From positions 62,001 to 126,000 of the forward strand of contig CAJJDP010000043.1 of the NCBI GenBank assembly GCA_905182995.1: DNA of 64,000 nucleotides. Reading direction: 5' to 3'. Shown here in pieces: positions 23,386 through 36,243 of this stretch (the first letter of the stretch is position 1; every line of letters begins with the position of its first letter). Under the pieces are notes generated by a model. That model had not been told where the DNA came from. It worked only from the letters and a program-made list of their open reading frames with translations, and searched no databases. The translations under genes were made by a program, and so were the position numbers. Origin of the DNA: Paramecium octaurelia. Lineage: Eukaryota > Ciliophora > Oligohymenophorea > Peniculida > Parameciidae.

Positions 23386-25152
23386 ATGCAAGTTTATGAC
23401 AATCTCGCTCTATAAGAAGTACAATCTATAAGTATTGATGACTCTCCTGATAGATTGAAGGAGATAGTAAGAATGATTCTTTAAGAATTGAGTTAGATGG
23501 GATATGATGATGCTTGTAAAATTCTTGAGGATGAATCTCAAACTAAATTAGACACTACTTAAATGAGTGAGTTAAAGGAATCCTTTTTAAATGGTGACTA
23601 TGAAAACATTTTACAACAATTAGACTTTTCAGACATGATCAATAGGGTACTCTATTATTTAAAATAGAAATTATAATACGAGATATAAAAATAATTGTAC
23701 TTAGAAATAGTTCAATAAAGAAATTATGAGCAAGCGGTCAATTTATTAAGGTAATTGTCGGAATTTAATGAACAAGAATCGCAGGTTTTAGCTAAGTAAA
23801 TACTAATAAATAAAAATAGAATGATATTTCTTCCAGAAGATGCTTCCCAATTATATGTTTAATTGGGAATACCAATGGATTAAAGGGAACAAAGATTGTA
23901 ACTTTATTAAAAAACCCTTAACCTTATAAATTTTGGAGACTTTTCATTAAAAACACAATTTGATAAAGTGATTGATCAGGCTTTAGAGTATCAAATTAAA
24001 CGTTGTCCATACCACAATGATTCCAGCGAGAATAAGAATTATTCTTTATTACTTGATCATAATTGTCAATCCTATTAAATACCTAAAAATAATTCAATTC
24101 ATTTTTAGGGTTTCGATGATGAAGTGTGGATTGGCAAATTCTCTAATTCAGGTACATGGATTGGTTGTGCAACCAAGAAGAATTCAATATATATTATTTC
24201 AAAGGAATAGCAATAGAAAATAAGCAAAGCTCATTAGATGGATATAAATTCACTAGTCTTTTCATCAGATGATAAATTGTAAAACTGAATAATTTTAAAT
24301 GATTAGGTTGTTTTCAGCATCAAATGATAAAAAAATTAATTGTTATGATGTATAAACTGCCTAATTAAAAGTAACTATGAGTTAACATACCAATGAAGTC
24401 TTATGCTTGGCTTACTTTAAAAAGTATCTTAATATCTTATAATAAGTCAATTATTTAGTGGAGGTGTAGATGGATGGATAGGTATATGGTAAGATAATGG
24501 TAAATTAGTGAATTAAATAAAGAGCAAAGTGGTTAAAAATATTCTATTAACTGATTAATACTTGTTACTTCACAATGCTGCAATATTTTCAATTACTGTA
24601 ATTGAAAATGATTCTAAATTTAATAAAATAATAACTCATATGGAAGAATAAGAGTTGATAGTTTCATCAGCTGTCAGCTAAAATCAATAATTCTTAGTTT
24701 TAAATGTTTCAAAAGAAAAACCAAAATTACATCTATGGAGTCTAAAGACATTCTAAAAGTTACATGTTTTTTTTGGATTTTAAGTTAAAGGCATAGAGAT
24801 GAAATGCTGCTTTGGTAGTAAGAAGGATAATTATGTTTGTGTCGGTAGTCAAGATGGTAAAGTATATTTTTTTAATAAAAACAATCAATTACAATAAAAT
24901 GTGATTGATGGACACAATTAACCCATTAATTTCGTTGATTGGCATAGCCAGACAGCACAATTATTAACAGCAAGTGATGATAAAACTGTTAAAATATGGA
25001 TATAAGACCATGTGGAGTAGTAATAAATAATTAATGTTGCCAATGAATATGATTAACCAATAAATTCTCAATAAGGTGAGATTGTAGAAGAATAGGATGA
25101 TCAAGATGATGAAGAATACTAATAATAATCAGATGGAGATCAATCATTATGA
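23386..25152 (+). CDS. WDR26: WDR26/Gid7-like LisH-CTLH WD40 protein, 571 aa
   Basis: ATG 23386 to TGA 25150-25152; introns 24279-24306 and 24424-24446. The N-terminus has a LisH-like helix pair (MILQELSQMGYDDACKIL) and a CTLH region (SFLNGDYENILQQL...YLEIVQQRNYEQAVNLL). WD40 repeats follow: WIGCATKK, INSLVFSSDDKL, LFSGGVDGWIGIW, HLWSLKTF and LLTASDDKTVKIW. This layout is that of WDR26/Gid7, a subunit of the CTLH/GID E3 ubiquitin ligase. The acidic Gln-rich tail is extra. A possible 21-nt in-frame intron at 23648-23668 was left as exon because the CTLH match continues through it. Confidence 0.82.
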
Positions 25153-26928
25153 TGTATAAAAATAAGTTCAATATCTAATCCATTATGATTCTCACTCTTA
25201 ATTAAGATCAGTTTTTAAAGTTATAAAAAATAATTATAAAGTCAAAATTTTTATATCAATTATTTTAAAACATGATTGTTTTAAGAAAGTTGTATATTAA
25301 TTATAAATTTCAAGACGTTACGTTACACATGTGCTCAAAATCAAGATCAATTCACTTCTTGTATTAACTTTCGATTATATATTTCGAGTTTGATAAAATC
25401 CAAAATTAAAAAGATTTAACAACCCCTAATAATATATAAGTCTACATTTAGGAAATCTCTCTTGATAGTGTTATAATCATTTAAGTACTTTAAGTTTATA
25501 AAACTATTAATAGTACTCATGATCTTCTGTATCTAGAATAAGCATAAGCTAATATGAGTTCTTTCATTTTGAGTTTCAGAAATAATATTATCCTAAGAAC
25601 AGATAATATTTATTAAACTTTGTTTCTTAATAAGAAATATCTTTATTTTTTAAATCATTTAATGATATCATAAAAAGGATATAAATAAAATTCACCATCA
25701 AAGTGATTAACTCAGCTAGAAATCTACTTTTATAATATTGAAATCAATTCTTCTTCTTATTTCGAGCATAACTCTAATAGTTGTGTTCGTTCCAGATTGA
25801 GAATCTCAACTTTATTTTTTTATTGAGAAATTTAGGCTATGATTTATGATATTTATACTTTCTTGCTATTGTATTCTTATTTACATAATGTCATTGATTT
25901 ATTACTTTGGTATTTGGATAATATGATGATATAATTATTTTAATGGGTTCATTTGAATAGTAAAATCTAGTTTAAGAGATTAAACATTTTATCGAAGAGC
26001 TAGATTTTCTATTTTTAATTGTTGCACTTATTGTATAACATTGCTAAATTTTGTTAATAACTAATATTGCTCTTTTATCCTCTAAAATAAAAAAAGAACT
26101 TCATTACTTGTAATTGTCTGTCTTATCGTTACTATAATCTCTGGTTTTCTTAGAATAAAATACTTACCTACTCTTTTAAATCTGTTATTTATTATTACAG
26201 TTATTGAACATAAAATTTGTCATACTAAATGATTGAAGATGGAGTTTTTGTTAACTTATTGGAAGTACTTTTGCTTTGGCTAAATTGAGAAAGTAATGCT
26301 TCATAATTAGATTAAGTAGCATTTTATCGTTTAGTATTCGATTTGGATGAAGCAGCTAAGTAGTTAATATGCCATACAAGAAGGAATAAAATAAGGTCTT
26401 GACTCTGTCATGATTTTATAATTTATCTATCTTTATAAATTTTATTTCTAAATCAATTTATCTGATTTCATAAATATGTTTATCGATAAATAATATTGCT
26501 ATTTGTAATAGTAATTGTTAAAAGAAATAAACCTAATTTAAATGAAAATAACATAAAATAATAATCAATTCTCAATAATTCAGACATTACATAGAAACTT
26601 ATCAAAAATTGTTTTAAGTCATTCTTTTAATGGCCTTTCGAATACTTATCCATAATTTTGAATATTGGTAAATTATTATAAAGATTTAATATAATAAGTT
26701 GATTCATATAAGTGATATTTATAAAAGGCAAGAGATTAAAACAATAATAAAATTATATTATCATATAATTTGAGATGAAAATTTAATTTCGCTTTATTTT
26801 TTGATATTAAATTTTGATTCAATAACCAACAATACAGCAGCTTTTTAGAAAACATATCTGGAAAGATATAATAAATTTAACATTAAATTATTATGCTTTA
26901 TAAAATTAAAGTAAGAGAAAGAGATTAA
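25153..26928. other. Long AT-rich region, possible gene fossils
   Basis: About 1.8 kb without a modelled gene between convergent genes. Pieces with some coding character occur, for example + strand near 26232-26403 (SNASQLDQVAFYRLVFDLDE), but they do not join. Hydrophobic open frames around 25960-26230 are expected by chance in AT-rich DNA with TGA as the only stop. No repeat or RNA gene was seen. Confidence 0.35.
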
Positions 26929-28991
26929 TCAATTTTTTAATTCTCCAAAAATATATACTAATTCCTACTTTTATCCATTTGGAAGTTTAAGAGTTCCTTT
27001 TCCATGCTTTACTCCATGGAACCAGGATCCAATGTAGATTTTACCATCATTATACTCATAAGTTCCATCCCCATGACAAGTGTCTTTGTAGAATCTAAAT
27101 ATTTAGTATTATTTATGTTTACTATCCAATATGAAAATCCCCATCGCAATTAATGTATGTGCCTTAGCCATGTTTTAAACCATTTTTCATAAATCCTTTA
27201 TATTATGAACCGTCACTCCAAGTAAAAGTCCCTTTACCAATAATTTCATTCGATTCAAATTACCCTTCATAATATGAACCATCTTTGAATAACAGCTTTC
27301 CTTCTCCTTGTCTTAAACAATTTTTAAAATAACCCTCATAATATTAACCATCTGGCCATGTTTACTTTCCATATCCATCTAAAATCTAACCATTCCAAAA
27401 TCCCTCCAATATACTGCCATCCGAATAAATCATCTTCCCAATTCCGCTTTACTTGTCACATATCCAATGGCCTTCATAAGTGTCACCATTTGAATAGACT
27501 TACTTGCCATATCCATGTCTCTTATCATTTGACCAATAGCCATCATATAATGAACCATCTGATGAAAACAGTTTTCCTTTTCCAGATCTTTCTTCTCTAA
27601 TTGTTTCTCCAATATAAAATTAACCATCTTTTTAAGCCAAAGTTAAACTAAATCTACTAATGAGTTGTTTATCACTGATTCTTGGCATAGACCAAATACT
27701 GTCTGACACTTTCAACGGAGATTCATCAGTTTTATCAGTGGCAATCTACTTAATAATTTCACTAAAATAGAAGTGAGAAATTACAATTGATGATCAGCTT
27801 TAAATGCCTCAATTATGTCGGAATCCTAAACTTAATCCAACCATCTCTTCCTCTTTCCTTCAAACCATTCTCCAAATTTATAATCACCATTTTATGCATA
27901 CATGATTCCTATTCCATGTTATTTCCCTTACATCCAATTTCCTATATATTTCTTACCATCTTGCCAACAAAACAAACCAAACCCTTATTTCAAGTCTTAA
28001 TCATATGACCCTTCATAAATTCTTCCATCAGGCCAAGTAGTTTTTCCGTTGCCTTACATTTTATTTTTAAACCATCCTCCTACATAAGTTCGACCATCAA
28101 CCCAACGATATTCCCCATAACCTTAGATTTCGTCATTGATAAATTCTCCGTCATAAGTTGAATTATCATTAAATGTCAATATTCCTTTACCATGTTTAAA
28201 TCCTTTTTAGAATTCCCCAATGTATTTAGCTGTCTCATTCCATTACTCCATCCCAAAATAATGTTTAAAGCTGTGTAGCCAATATCCCCGATAAAATGCT
28301 CCCTCGACATATTTGTACTCCCCATAACCCGTTGCCTCGTCGTTCTTCCAATGTCCAATATATACATCCCCGTTGACAAAATATTTGATACCATACCCAT
28401 CATACTTTCCGTTCTTCCATTGACCTTCATACATTTAACCTAGTTTTTTCTTAGAATATTCATACCACTCAAATAAATTTAAACTCCCCACCCATCCTAC
28501 ATGTTATCTGTTAATTATCCTCTATACGAAGAACCTATATAGTGTTTAAATTATACCATCATCGAAAATTATAATATCTGTTTCCTTGTATTTGCTATAG
28601 ATCTCCTGTTCAATCATTTTTTTCAACATCTAAGTCTCAAATTTTGGTAAGTCAATCACCATTTCTGATATCAACAGCTAATTTTTTTCCCAATAACCTT
28701 CATAAATTTGTTCATCTATTGTTGTGTACTTTCCATAACCATCCAATTAGTTATTGTTCCAGTTTCCTTCATATATGTCCCCTATGTTCAATTATGAAAA
28801 GGATACCATTAGGAAAGATTGCCTTGCCATAACCGTGAAAAGCTTGATCATCCAACAATTGCCCTTAATACAGAATATCTAGGTGTATATTTTTTCTAAT
28901 TACTATTATCAAGGAATTTGTAGGAATATTCATTTGTGTTTATATCTGCAAAATGGGTGAAGCTTTTAGTATCATTTGCAATTAGAGCCAT
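26929..28991 (-). CDS. Large MORN-repeat protein, 653 aa
   Basis: Minus strand, ATG 28989-28991 to TGA 26929-26931; introns 28879-28903, 28782-28806, 27762-27784 and 27095-27122. MORN repeats (YEGNWNNNQLDGYGKY, YIGHWKNDEATGYGEY, YEGHWICDKQSGIGKM and others, about eighteen in all) fall in two blocks. A non-MORN linker separates them (about residues 375-435, including SIWSMPRISDKQLISRF). An insert near residues 90-150 also breaks the first block. Unlike the other two MORN genes here it starts MALIANDTK, with no acylation signal. A cortical or membrane scaffold role is inferred. Confidence 0.85.
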
Positions 28992-30455
28992 TTTTTATAT
29001 TAATAATATTTTCCCAAAAAATATATAGCTAATATTTAAATCGTGGATCTTAATACCTTGCAAGATTTATAAAACACAATTCTTAAATTATGCTTAACTG
29101 ATTGATAATGAAGAATCAATTTAAATATTAAACTTTATTATCTTACACATCAAATTAAGATAAATTGATTATTAATTAGAAATTAAATTGATGACTAGGC
29201 TTTCTAATTGTAACACATAATATTAGTTCCATATTTTTAACTTGTACTTTGTGATAAAAAAATCGTCTTTTTCAGAAGATGCTATGATTACCATTAATAC
29301 TTGAAAAAACCAATAAAGAGTTATTTTCCTTAAACGAGACTCTAACTCTTGTCTTCCATTAAAAAGAGTTTAATTAAAGTAATGATAACAATTATTGTAA
29401 AAAAGTTTAAATGGATAAAAAAGTAATAAGATATAATATTGAATCTGAATTATTGATTTGTTATAATCATATTTAAGCTTAGTTTTTTCGAGTATAGATT
29501 AAATTATATAATAACTTTATTTATAAAATTTCTCTTGCAATTATACATAAATAAATAGAGAGTTATATGATATGTATTGATGTATTTTATTGAACAATTA
29601 TAATAAGATTTTAATATTCTTTGGAAATGTTCTATATAAAATGGGGCAAAAAGAATAGGCCAAATAACAGAAAATTAATTTAGAAAACTTCCAATTATTT
29701 AGAAGAATTAAAATAATAAGACTAAAATGTTAGTTACTATAAGACTATAAGACAAATTTCGATGAGTAAACAGTCAATGAATGAGAATAAGAAAATTATA
29801 TCAAATTTCACAATATATATTAAATCAACAAACAATGAAACTATGATTTCAGATCTTTCTAAGCTGAATGGCAGGTTTTTTTTTTCCGTGTCGAATGCAT
29901 ATTTACTTTTTCTAGAAAACTAAATTTAAAGAGCATATTCATATGCATTTCTACTTATCTTTCTCCTCCTTTTCATTTATTTATTTTGAACTTTATTTAC
30001 AATTGATTCTATGGAAAGTAGCTGTATTGTCATAATTTTAGCATATCTAATTTAAATTATGAAAGAATAATTATCACATGTATTTACATCATTGTTTCTA
30101 AAATATTCTAGAATAGAAATTGGTATTGTGGATGAACAATCTGTTAATAATTAGAAATTAAAAAAGGTTTTTTTTTATTATTTTTATTTTTTCAACACAG
30201 TAGATTTTTTGACTTCTAAATTCTAAGGATTTAAATAAAAAAATAAATAATAATCTATATGATTTAGGTTATATTAAAGCTTGCAATATATTGAAAAATA
30301 ATGAAGCAATAGATTTTACGAATCAGTCTAATTTAAAAAAGGAATATTATAGAAATAGATTGAACAACAAAAAATAAATTGTTCTTAACCATACGTAAAT
30401 GGAATGAGAATAAAATTACATCTTTGAAAATTAAAATTTCTATATGCTTTTAATC
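28992..30455. other. AT-rich region with one doubtful ORF
   Basis: Mostly A/T runs. One frame at 29641-29784 starts MGQKEQAKQQKINLENFQLF and is 47 codons long. Its start recalls the opening of some kinases, but nothing follows, so it is at best a remnant. No other structure was recognised. Confidence 0.3.
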
Positions 30456-30875
30456 ATGAAAACTCTTTAGATGCTTTTACTTGTTATAGGAATACAAGCA
30501 TAATCAAAAAATGATATGTTAGAGTGGCCTGTTATACATTCTAGTATGCTAGGAAATTATATTTTAGACTAAATTATTTGTTTGAAAAATAATGGCCATC
30601 TCCTCCAAAAAAAATTAAAATATAACTCAATTTTTAAATAGATCATGATGGGATATTCCATGCTTTAGCTGATTGCAATTAATCTGGAAAAGTAATAAAT
30701 TTATTTGTGAAATACCATCCTGGATTGTCAGAAAAAGAAATTATAAAATGAAACAGGATACAATGGAAATGGTAACGAACGAATAATCAAATTACATATT
30801 TTAATTGATATAATAGTAAGATATTATTTAACTCAATAGAATTTGAGATCTAATAAAATGCCTTACAGAAAATGA
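30456..30875 (+). pseudogene. Secreted-protein-like gene or remnant
   Basis: ATG 30456 opens with a classic signal peptide, MKTLQMLLLVIGIQAQ, followed by SKNDMLEWPVIH. In other frames the next 300 bp read protein-like: LFEKQWPSPPKKIKIQLNF, DHDGIFHALADCNQSGK and NETGYNGNG before a TGA near 30873. I could not find introns that join all parts cleanly. It may be a real multi-exon gene for a secreted protein or a recent pseudogene. Confidence 0.3.
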
Positions 30876-31389
30876 ATATTCTGAATTATGATTTGAATGT
30901 AATTTTTGTTTTGTTATATCTATCAAAAATAATATAGATTAAATAATTTAATTAGTATGGATTAGTTTTCATTTTTAAATTGATTTCCTAAAAATTCATT
31001 CAAAGACCCATCTTCTCTATTATTTGTTTTCTCTCTATGCTTTTCACTTTATCTAGATATCAGATGAAAAAATATTAATATTAGTTCACGCTTATAAAAG
31101 ATTGAACCAAAGAACGAGGTTCATTTAATTAAAATGATGATTTCCACTATTAATAGAGCTATCCTTTTATAATAAACCTTTGAATATTTTCTTGATGCTT
31201 ATAATTATTAATCTTAAAAATTTTTATTATATCAGCAACTTCATTAATTAAATTCCCTTAAGTTTTAATACTTGATTTACTATTAATCCATCCTTAATAT
31301 TCAATAAATAGTTTACTTGTTTCCTTTTTCTTTTAATCTCATTACTAAATGATTATTACTTCGGCTTTATTTAAAATTGAAAATTATTA
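30876..31389. other. AT-rich spacer
   Basis: About 510 bp. On the minus strand near 30970-31060 a short open piece contains EKHREKTNNREDGSLNEFLG, which could be a gene fossil. Otherwise nothing was recognised. Confidence 0.3.
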
Positions 31390-32181
31390 ATGTGTTTGTG
31401 ACGATTGGGTACTCTTCAAGTGTAGGAAAATTTAGTCAAATTTCGTCACTTATTGTTAACAAAAAAAATTGCTGAAAATGAGTTTTTTAAATCTATTAGG
31501 TGGCAAGGAGATGAAAAATGGATGTGTTAGTATGGTTTATTTTTGTATTGTGATGAAGTGCAACCTCCTATTTAAAGTAGAATTACTGGAAGAACAAATG
31601 ATTCTGATAAAAACGAAGGAGGTTTCTTGAGGGCATAATTAAAATTTAGATTGGATGAGACAAATTGATTCAGAGTTTATTTGTTGGGAAATTGATATGT
31701 TTCAGTTTATTTAGTTTATCTATTTAATATATTTATTATTGAATTTATTAGAAATTTCTTCATGATAGATTCAGACACAATAACTCTTGATTAAATTTAT
31801 GGATGTAATTTCAAAAGGGTGCCACTACTTTATGCTGAAATGGAAGGAACTAATCCATTTCAAATAAATGAGGCTGATGAAGATTTAGATTCCGATAAAC
31901 AAATACCTGACTAACCGAAGCAAATATCGCCAACCCAATAAAAAGCTTAATTGAAACCATTGATAAAAACAAGGAAGAGGTAGTAGACTGTTCACAAGTC
32001 GCCTGTTAATATGAGCTAATTTGAGAGGCATATTGGATTTCGAAATTCTTTTTATAAGAATAATAACAAAGTCAATTTAGCTTCTAGGTAAAGGGTTGAG
32101 GAAGTTAAAAATCAGGAAATCGGAATGTTTACTAAATATGTTTAAAGGTTTTAGCTATAAAAGTTATAAGTTTGGAATTGA
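31390..32181 (+). CDS. Unrecognised protein, about 232 aa
   Basis: The coding character is clear over 31450-31670 (SIRWQGDEKWMCQYGLFLYC) and 31760-32181 (acidic NEADEDLDSDK, then a basic tail). The best model has ATG 31390, introns 31394-31420 (27 nt), 31613-31640 (28 nt) and one of about 38 nt near 31710-31747, and TGA 32179-32181. The third intron is longer than its neighbours and its donor is uncertain. The C-terminal third is Lys/Arg/Gln-rich. No family was recognised. Confidence 0.5.
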
Positions 32182-32389
32182 ATTAAACGTAGATTAATAA
32201 TTTGAATCGACATCGAATTTTTGCTATTTATTATTTAATATTAAATTCTAAATTTTATACGAATTAAAAATATTAATATTATTGATTATGAATTCATCTC
32301 AAATTTACACTACATTTATAATGAGAAATTATTTGAATTATATAATGATCGATTATTGAAGAATCTTATAAAATAAAATATTAAAAATA

Positions 32390-32846
32390 ATGGATGATGA
32401 AATATTCATTAAATAGCCAATGAATGATGAGTAGAACGATCAATCAGAAAAGTAAAAGAAAATAATTTATTTTATAAGATAGTCCTAATTTGTATAAAAT
32501 GATGAATCACTAGAACATCTGGTAAACTCGTTAATCCAAAATTAACAACCAGGTGAAGAGGATTAATTTAAATAATAAATTGCTAAAAGGAGGATTAATG
32601 ACTAAAGGTATGAATCGATTGTATAAACCATTGCATTTTAGATTCACATTCCAAGAGGATAAGCGAATCCTAGAATTAGTGTAATAGGTTGGTCCTAACT
32701 TTAACAAGATAGTAAAATCATTTCCTGGAAAAACTATGAATATGATAAAAAATAGATATTATAAAAAATTGCGCTACATAAAGGACGACCTTCAAAATGA
32801 TTAAGAATATGTAAAGAAACAAACTAAACACAAAAAATAAAATTGA
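32390..32846 (+). CDS. Myb/SANT-domain protein, 140 aa
   Basis: ATG 32390 to TGA 32844-32846; one intron 32608-32641 (34 nt) restores the frame. After an acidic, Gln-rich first half comes a single Myb/SANT repeat: RFTFQEDKRILELVQQVGPN, then FNKIVKSFPGKTMNMIKNRY and YKKLRYIK. The third-helix NMIKNRYYK is typical of Myb DNA-recognition helices. The tail is basic. It probably acts as a nuclear DNA- or histone-tail-binding protein. Single-repeat proteins of this size are usual. Confidence 0.8.
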
Positions 32847-33233
32847 GATTTATCTATTTATAGACTGACCTAGCCACTTTATTGTTGCTATTCAATTACT
32901 TTAATAATAATTTTATATTGTTATATTTCTTAATTGCTTTAATTATCAAATGATTATATATATAAATAAATTAAGTTTCCTGAAACACTCAGAATCCTCA
33001 AACTAATTTATTTGAATCGATTTGAAATTTATTAAAATTGTTTATTAAAATAGCAAAATATTTATTCAAAGAGTAAATTGAATGAATGCCCAAATTATTT
33101 CTTCGGAATTAATTATCAACTTAATTAAATTACAGTAAGAAAGATGAGATAAAAAAAGGTTAAAAATTATTTATGAAAAATAAATATATAACATTTCTTT
33201 GTGTAAAAAGCAACACAGAATAATTAAATTTAT
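32847..33233. other. AT-rich spacer
   Basis: About 390 bp between tandem genes. Nothing beyond A/T-rich sequence was seen; the cyclase promoter should lie here. Confidence 0.4.
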
Positions 33234-36016
33234 ATGACAGATTAACAATTACAAGGTCAGAATAACATATAAGAGCAATAGGAACTTTCAGAATAGTCGA
33301 GTGATGAGGAATTAGATGTGTTTCATTATTAGGAAGAAAAGTAGTTATTTATCAATGAATACAAGAGAGAAATATCCGATGCTCAATAGGTTATTGGAAA
33401 ATGTGATAAGTTAATTGTTAGTTAACCTATTGACATTGTATGCCTTATATGGAGATGATATCAGAATAATATGTTTCGATAAACGAGCAGACAGTACTTT
33501 TGATGGCATAACAATATTTTGCATAGTAAAATATTAGAAATAATAAAAATATAGATTATATTTTCTACTGAAATTGTTATCACATCAATAGTACGATAGG
33601 GTTATTTTAATTCATTTTTTTTTTGGCTTGATATAATTTCTACAGTTTCGCAGATTCTCGATATTACCTTATTTAATATGGCCGTAGGTTTAGAGTAAAT
33701 AATATATTAAAAAGTAGAGGTTCAGTATCAGCCAAAACAGGATCTGATTTATCCTAAGCAAATAAAGCTTCAAAAACAAGTTCTAAAGCAGTTCGAGTTG
33801 TTAGACTAGTGAGGTTGATTAGAATTGTGAAACTGTATAAAGCAGCGAATTATTAGAAAGAAGGCGATTTTCAAAAAACTCTCACCAAGAAACTTTCTAC
33901 TGTACTTATGAAAAATCCAAATCATACATAGATTCATCCTTTATAAAATGGAGATGGTGATACTCCTCTCTAAAATCAATCCAGAGAGATTCCTCACTTT
34001 ACTACAATGAATGGACAGACAGTTTAATCTAAAGATTAACTAAATAATATGACAAGTGTGATTGAGGGTTTTGATCAAGGGAACAGTTATGAATAGCGAC
34101 GTAGTTTAAAATAGATTTTACCTGAAAATTATTACTTTCAATAGCAATAACAGAACGACGATGCAGCAGGAAAAATGCAGGAAAAAGAACATAAAGAATA
34201 AATACACAAGAAGGAATCTAGAGTTAGTAAAAGATTGTCTGATGCAACAACAAAGAAAGTAATACTATTGGTGATATTATTGCTACTAATAATGCCTTTA
34301 TTTAGTTCAGATTATTATTTTGATTCATCCTCAAGTTTAGAGTATGCAGCATAATATTTTAAAGTTGTGGCTGAAATTCCAAATACTAAGTTGTCAGAAA
34401 TAAATGAAACCTTGAACTTTGTAATAAGCTAACATGATTAATTTGATACACCTGTGGGATTCATAAGAAATCCATTTACAGAGATACCAGATTATGAAAG
34501 GGAAAATTATGAGTATTTAAGAGAAAGTGCAAAGAGCTATTATTTCAAATATGTTGATCCAATATTGGTCGGATTAAATTACATTGGAGATCCAATTATC
34601 TTATTTGTGTCTGATAATTCATAGATTGAGAAATTAAATTCCATAATAAACATTGTCAACACATTGTTTGTCAGTTGTGTCTTACTATTTGGAGCTTTAG
34701 CCTTTGCAAATGATGCAAAAAATGTGGCATTAGCTCCAATAGAGAGAATGATTGCAAAAGTAAATGTTATAGCCAAGAATCCTCAAGAAGCAAAAGAGAT
34801 GAAACTTGAAGTAGAATAACTGCAAAGAGAGACAACTTAAATTGAAAATGCTATAATTAAGATAGGAGCCTTGTTAGCCCTTGGATTTGGAGATGCAGGA
34901 TCAGCTATCATAGGAACTAACATGGCATCGTCAGGAGATGTAGACCCTATGTTGCCTGGCAAGAAGAAATTGGCTATCTATGGATTCTGTGACATAAGAA
35001 ACTTCACTGATGCAACTGAAGTCTTATAGAAAGATGTCATGGTGTTTGTCAATAGTATAGCTGAGATTGTTCATGCAATGGTAAATAGGTATTAAGGTTC
35101 AGCCAATAAAAATATAGGTGATGCTTTTCTATTAGTTTGGAAGATCTCTGATCATTCTTGGTATGAGGAGAATGGGAAAATCAAATGGTAACGCTATAGT
35201 TCTTATTTCTAAGGAAAAACTATGATTAAATCAATATGATCGCAGATTGCTCCTTGCTTTCCTTCATGAAGATATTTGCTAAAATTAATAGAGAACCTAA
35301 AATATTGGAGTATCGAAATGATGCAAGATTGACACAAAGACTGCCTGGATACAAAGTAAAGATGGGATTTGGATTGCATATAGGATGGGGGATTGAGGGA
35401 GCTATTGGTTCTGAGTTTAAGATTGATGCGTCATATCTCAGTCCGAATGTCAATATGGCTTCTAGATTAGAGGCTGCAACCAAATAATACGGAGTCTCAC
35501 TTCTCATTTCTAGTGATCTGTATATACTTTTCTCTTCAGGTCTCAAAAAGTATTAACGACAAATTGATATGGTAACTGTTAAAGGAAGTGTTAGACCTAT
35601 CGGACTCTACACTATTGATATTGAGGGTGACAATCTACCTCCAAGTAAGGAAGACTATCCTCAAGAGGAAAGGTTTTAAGTTATGGACTAAAAGAGGCAA
35701 ATCTTTGTTAATTAAATTGAAGCAGGAGAATTCAAATCTGAAAATCACTTGAATAGAAACAAAGATCTCCTATTAATTATGAAAAATTATAATCCTGAAT
35801 TCCAAGTAAAATACTTCTATATCAAAGGCTCAATTCAGTCAAGGATTTTAGGGATACTTATTGGGAAATTGGAAGGAAGCCTAAATGTGGTTTGAAAGAG
35901 CCAAATTATTAAAACCAAATGATGGCCCTATTGCAACTTTATACTCTGTGATGGGTGAATGTAATTTTAAGGCTCCATCTGACTGGAAAGGATACAGAGA
36001 GTTAACAGAAAAATGA
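33234..36016 (+). CDS. Class III adenylate-cyclase-type protein with voltage-sensor-like N-terminus, 888 aa
   Basis: ATG 33234 to TGA 36014-36016; introns 33403-33421 (only 19 nt), 33527-33555, 33695-33714, 35188-35213 and 35806-35827. An N-terminal membrane region resembles a voltage-sensing domain: TLYALYGDDIRIICFDKRAD, GYFNSFFFWLDIISTVSQIL, then an S4-like helix with Arg every third residue (VRVVRLVRLIRIVKLYK). No K+ pore motif follows. Two more membrane helices flank an extracellular region. The catalytic domain has both metal Asp sites (FCDIRNFTD, NKNIGDAF) and NVNMASR with the transition-state Asn and Arg, so it looks active. It should make cyclic nucleotide at the membrane. Confidence 0.85.
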
Positions 36017-36243
36017 ATCCTATTTTTTATATTTTAATCTAACAATCAGATCTAAAGAACTTTAAATAATATCTGTAGAAAATAAGTATATCTTTATCTA
36101 CATCTATGATTGAAATATTCTAATTGACTTAGTTATTCTATAATAGAGTTTTTTGTGTAAATAAATATTATTTGTTTAATCAATTAAACCAACTCATTTA
36201 GATTTATATTAAAGGTGTTTTTTAAATATATTAAATAATCATT

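Noticed and set aside
25153-26928. Possible germline-limited (IES or transposon) DNA
   Set aside because: No TA-bounded inverted end consensus, no transposase-like frame, and no coding exon in the window is interrupted by such DNA.
29641-29784. Start resembling a protein kinase opening (KINLENFQLF)
   Set aside because: No glycine loop or any later kinase motif follows before the TGA.
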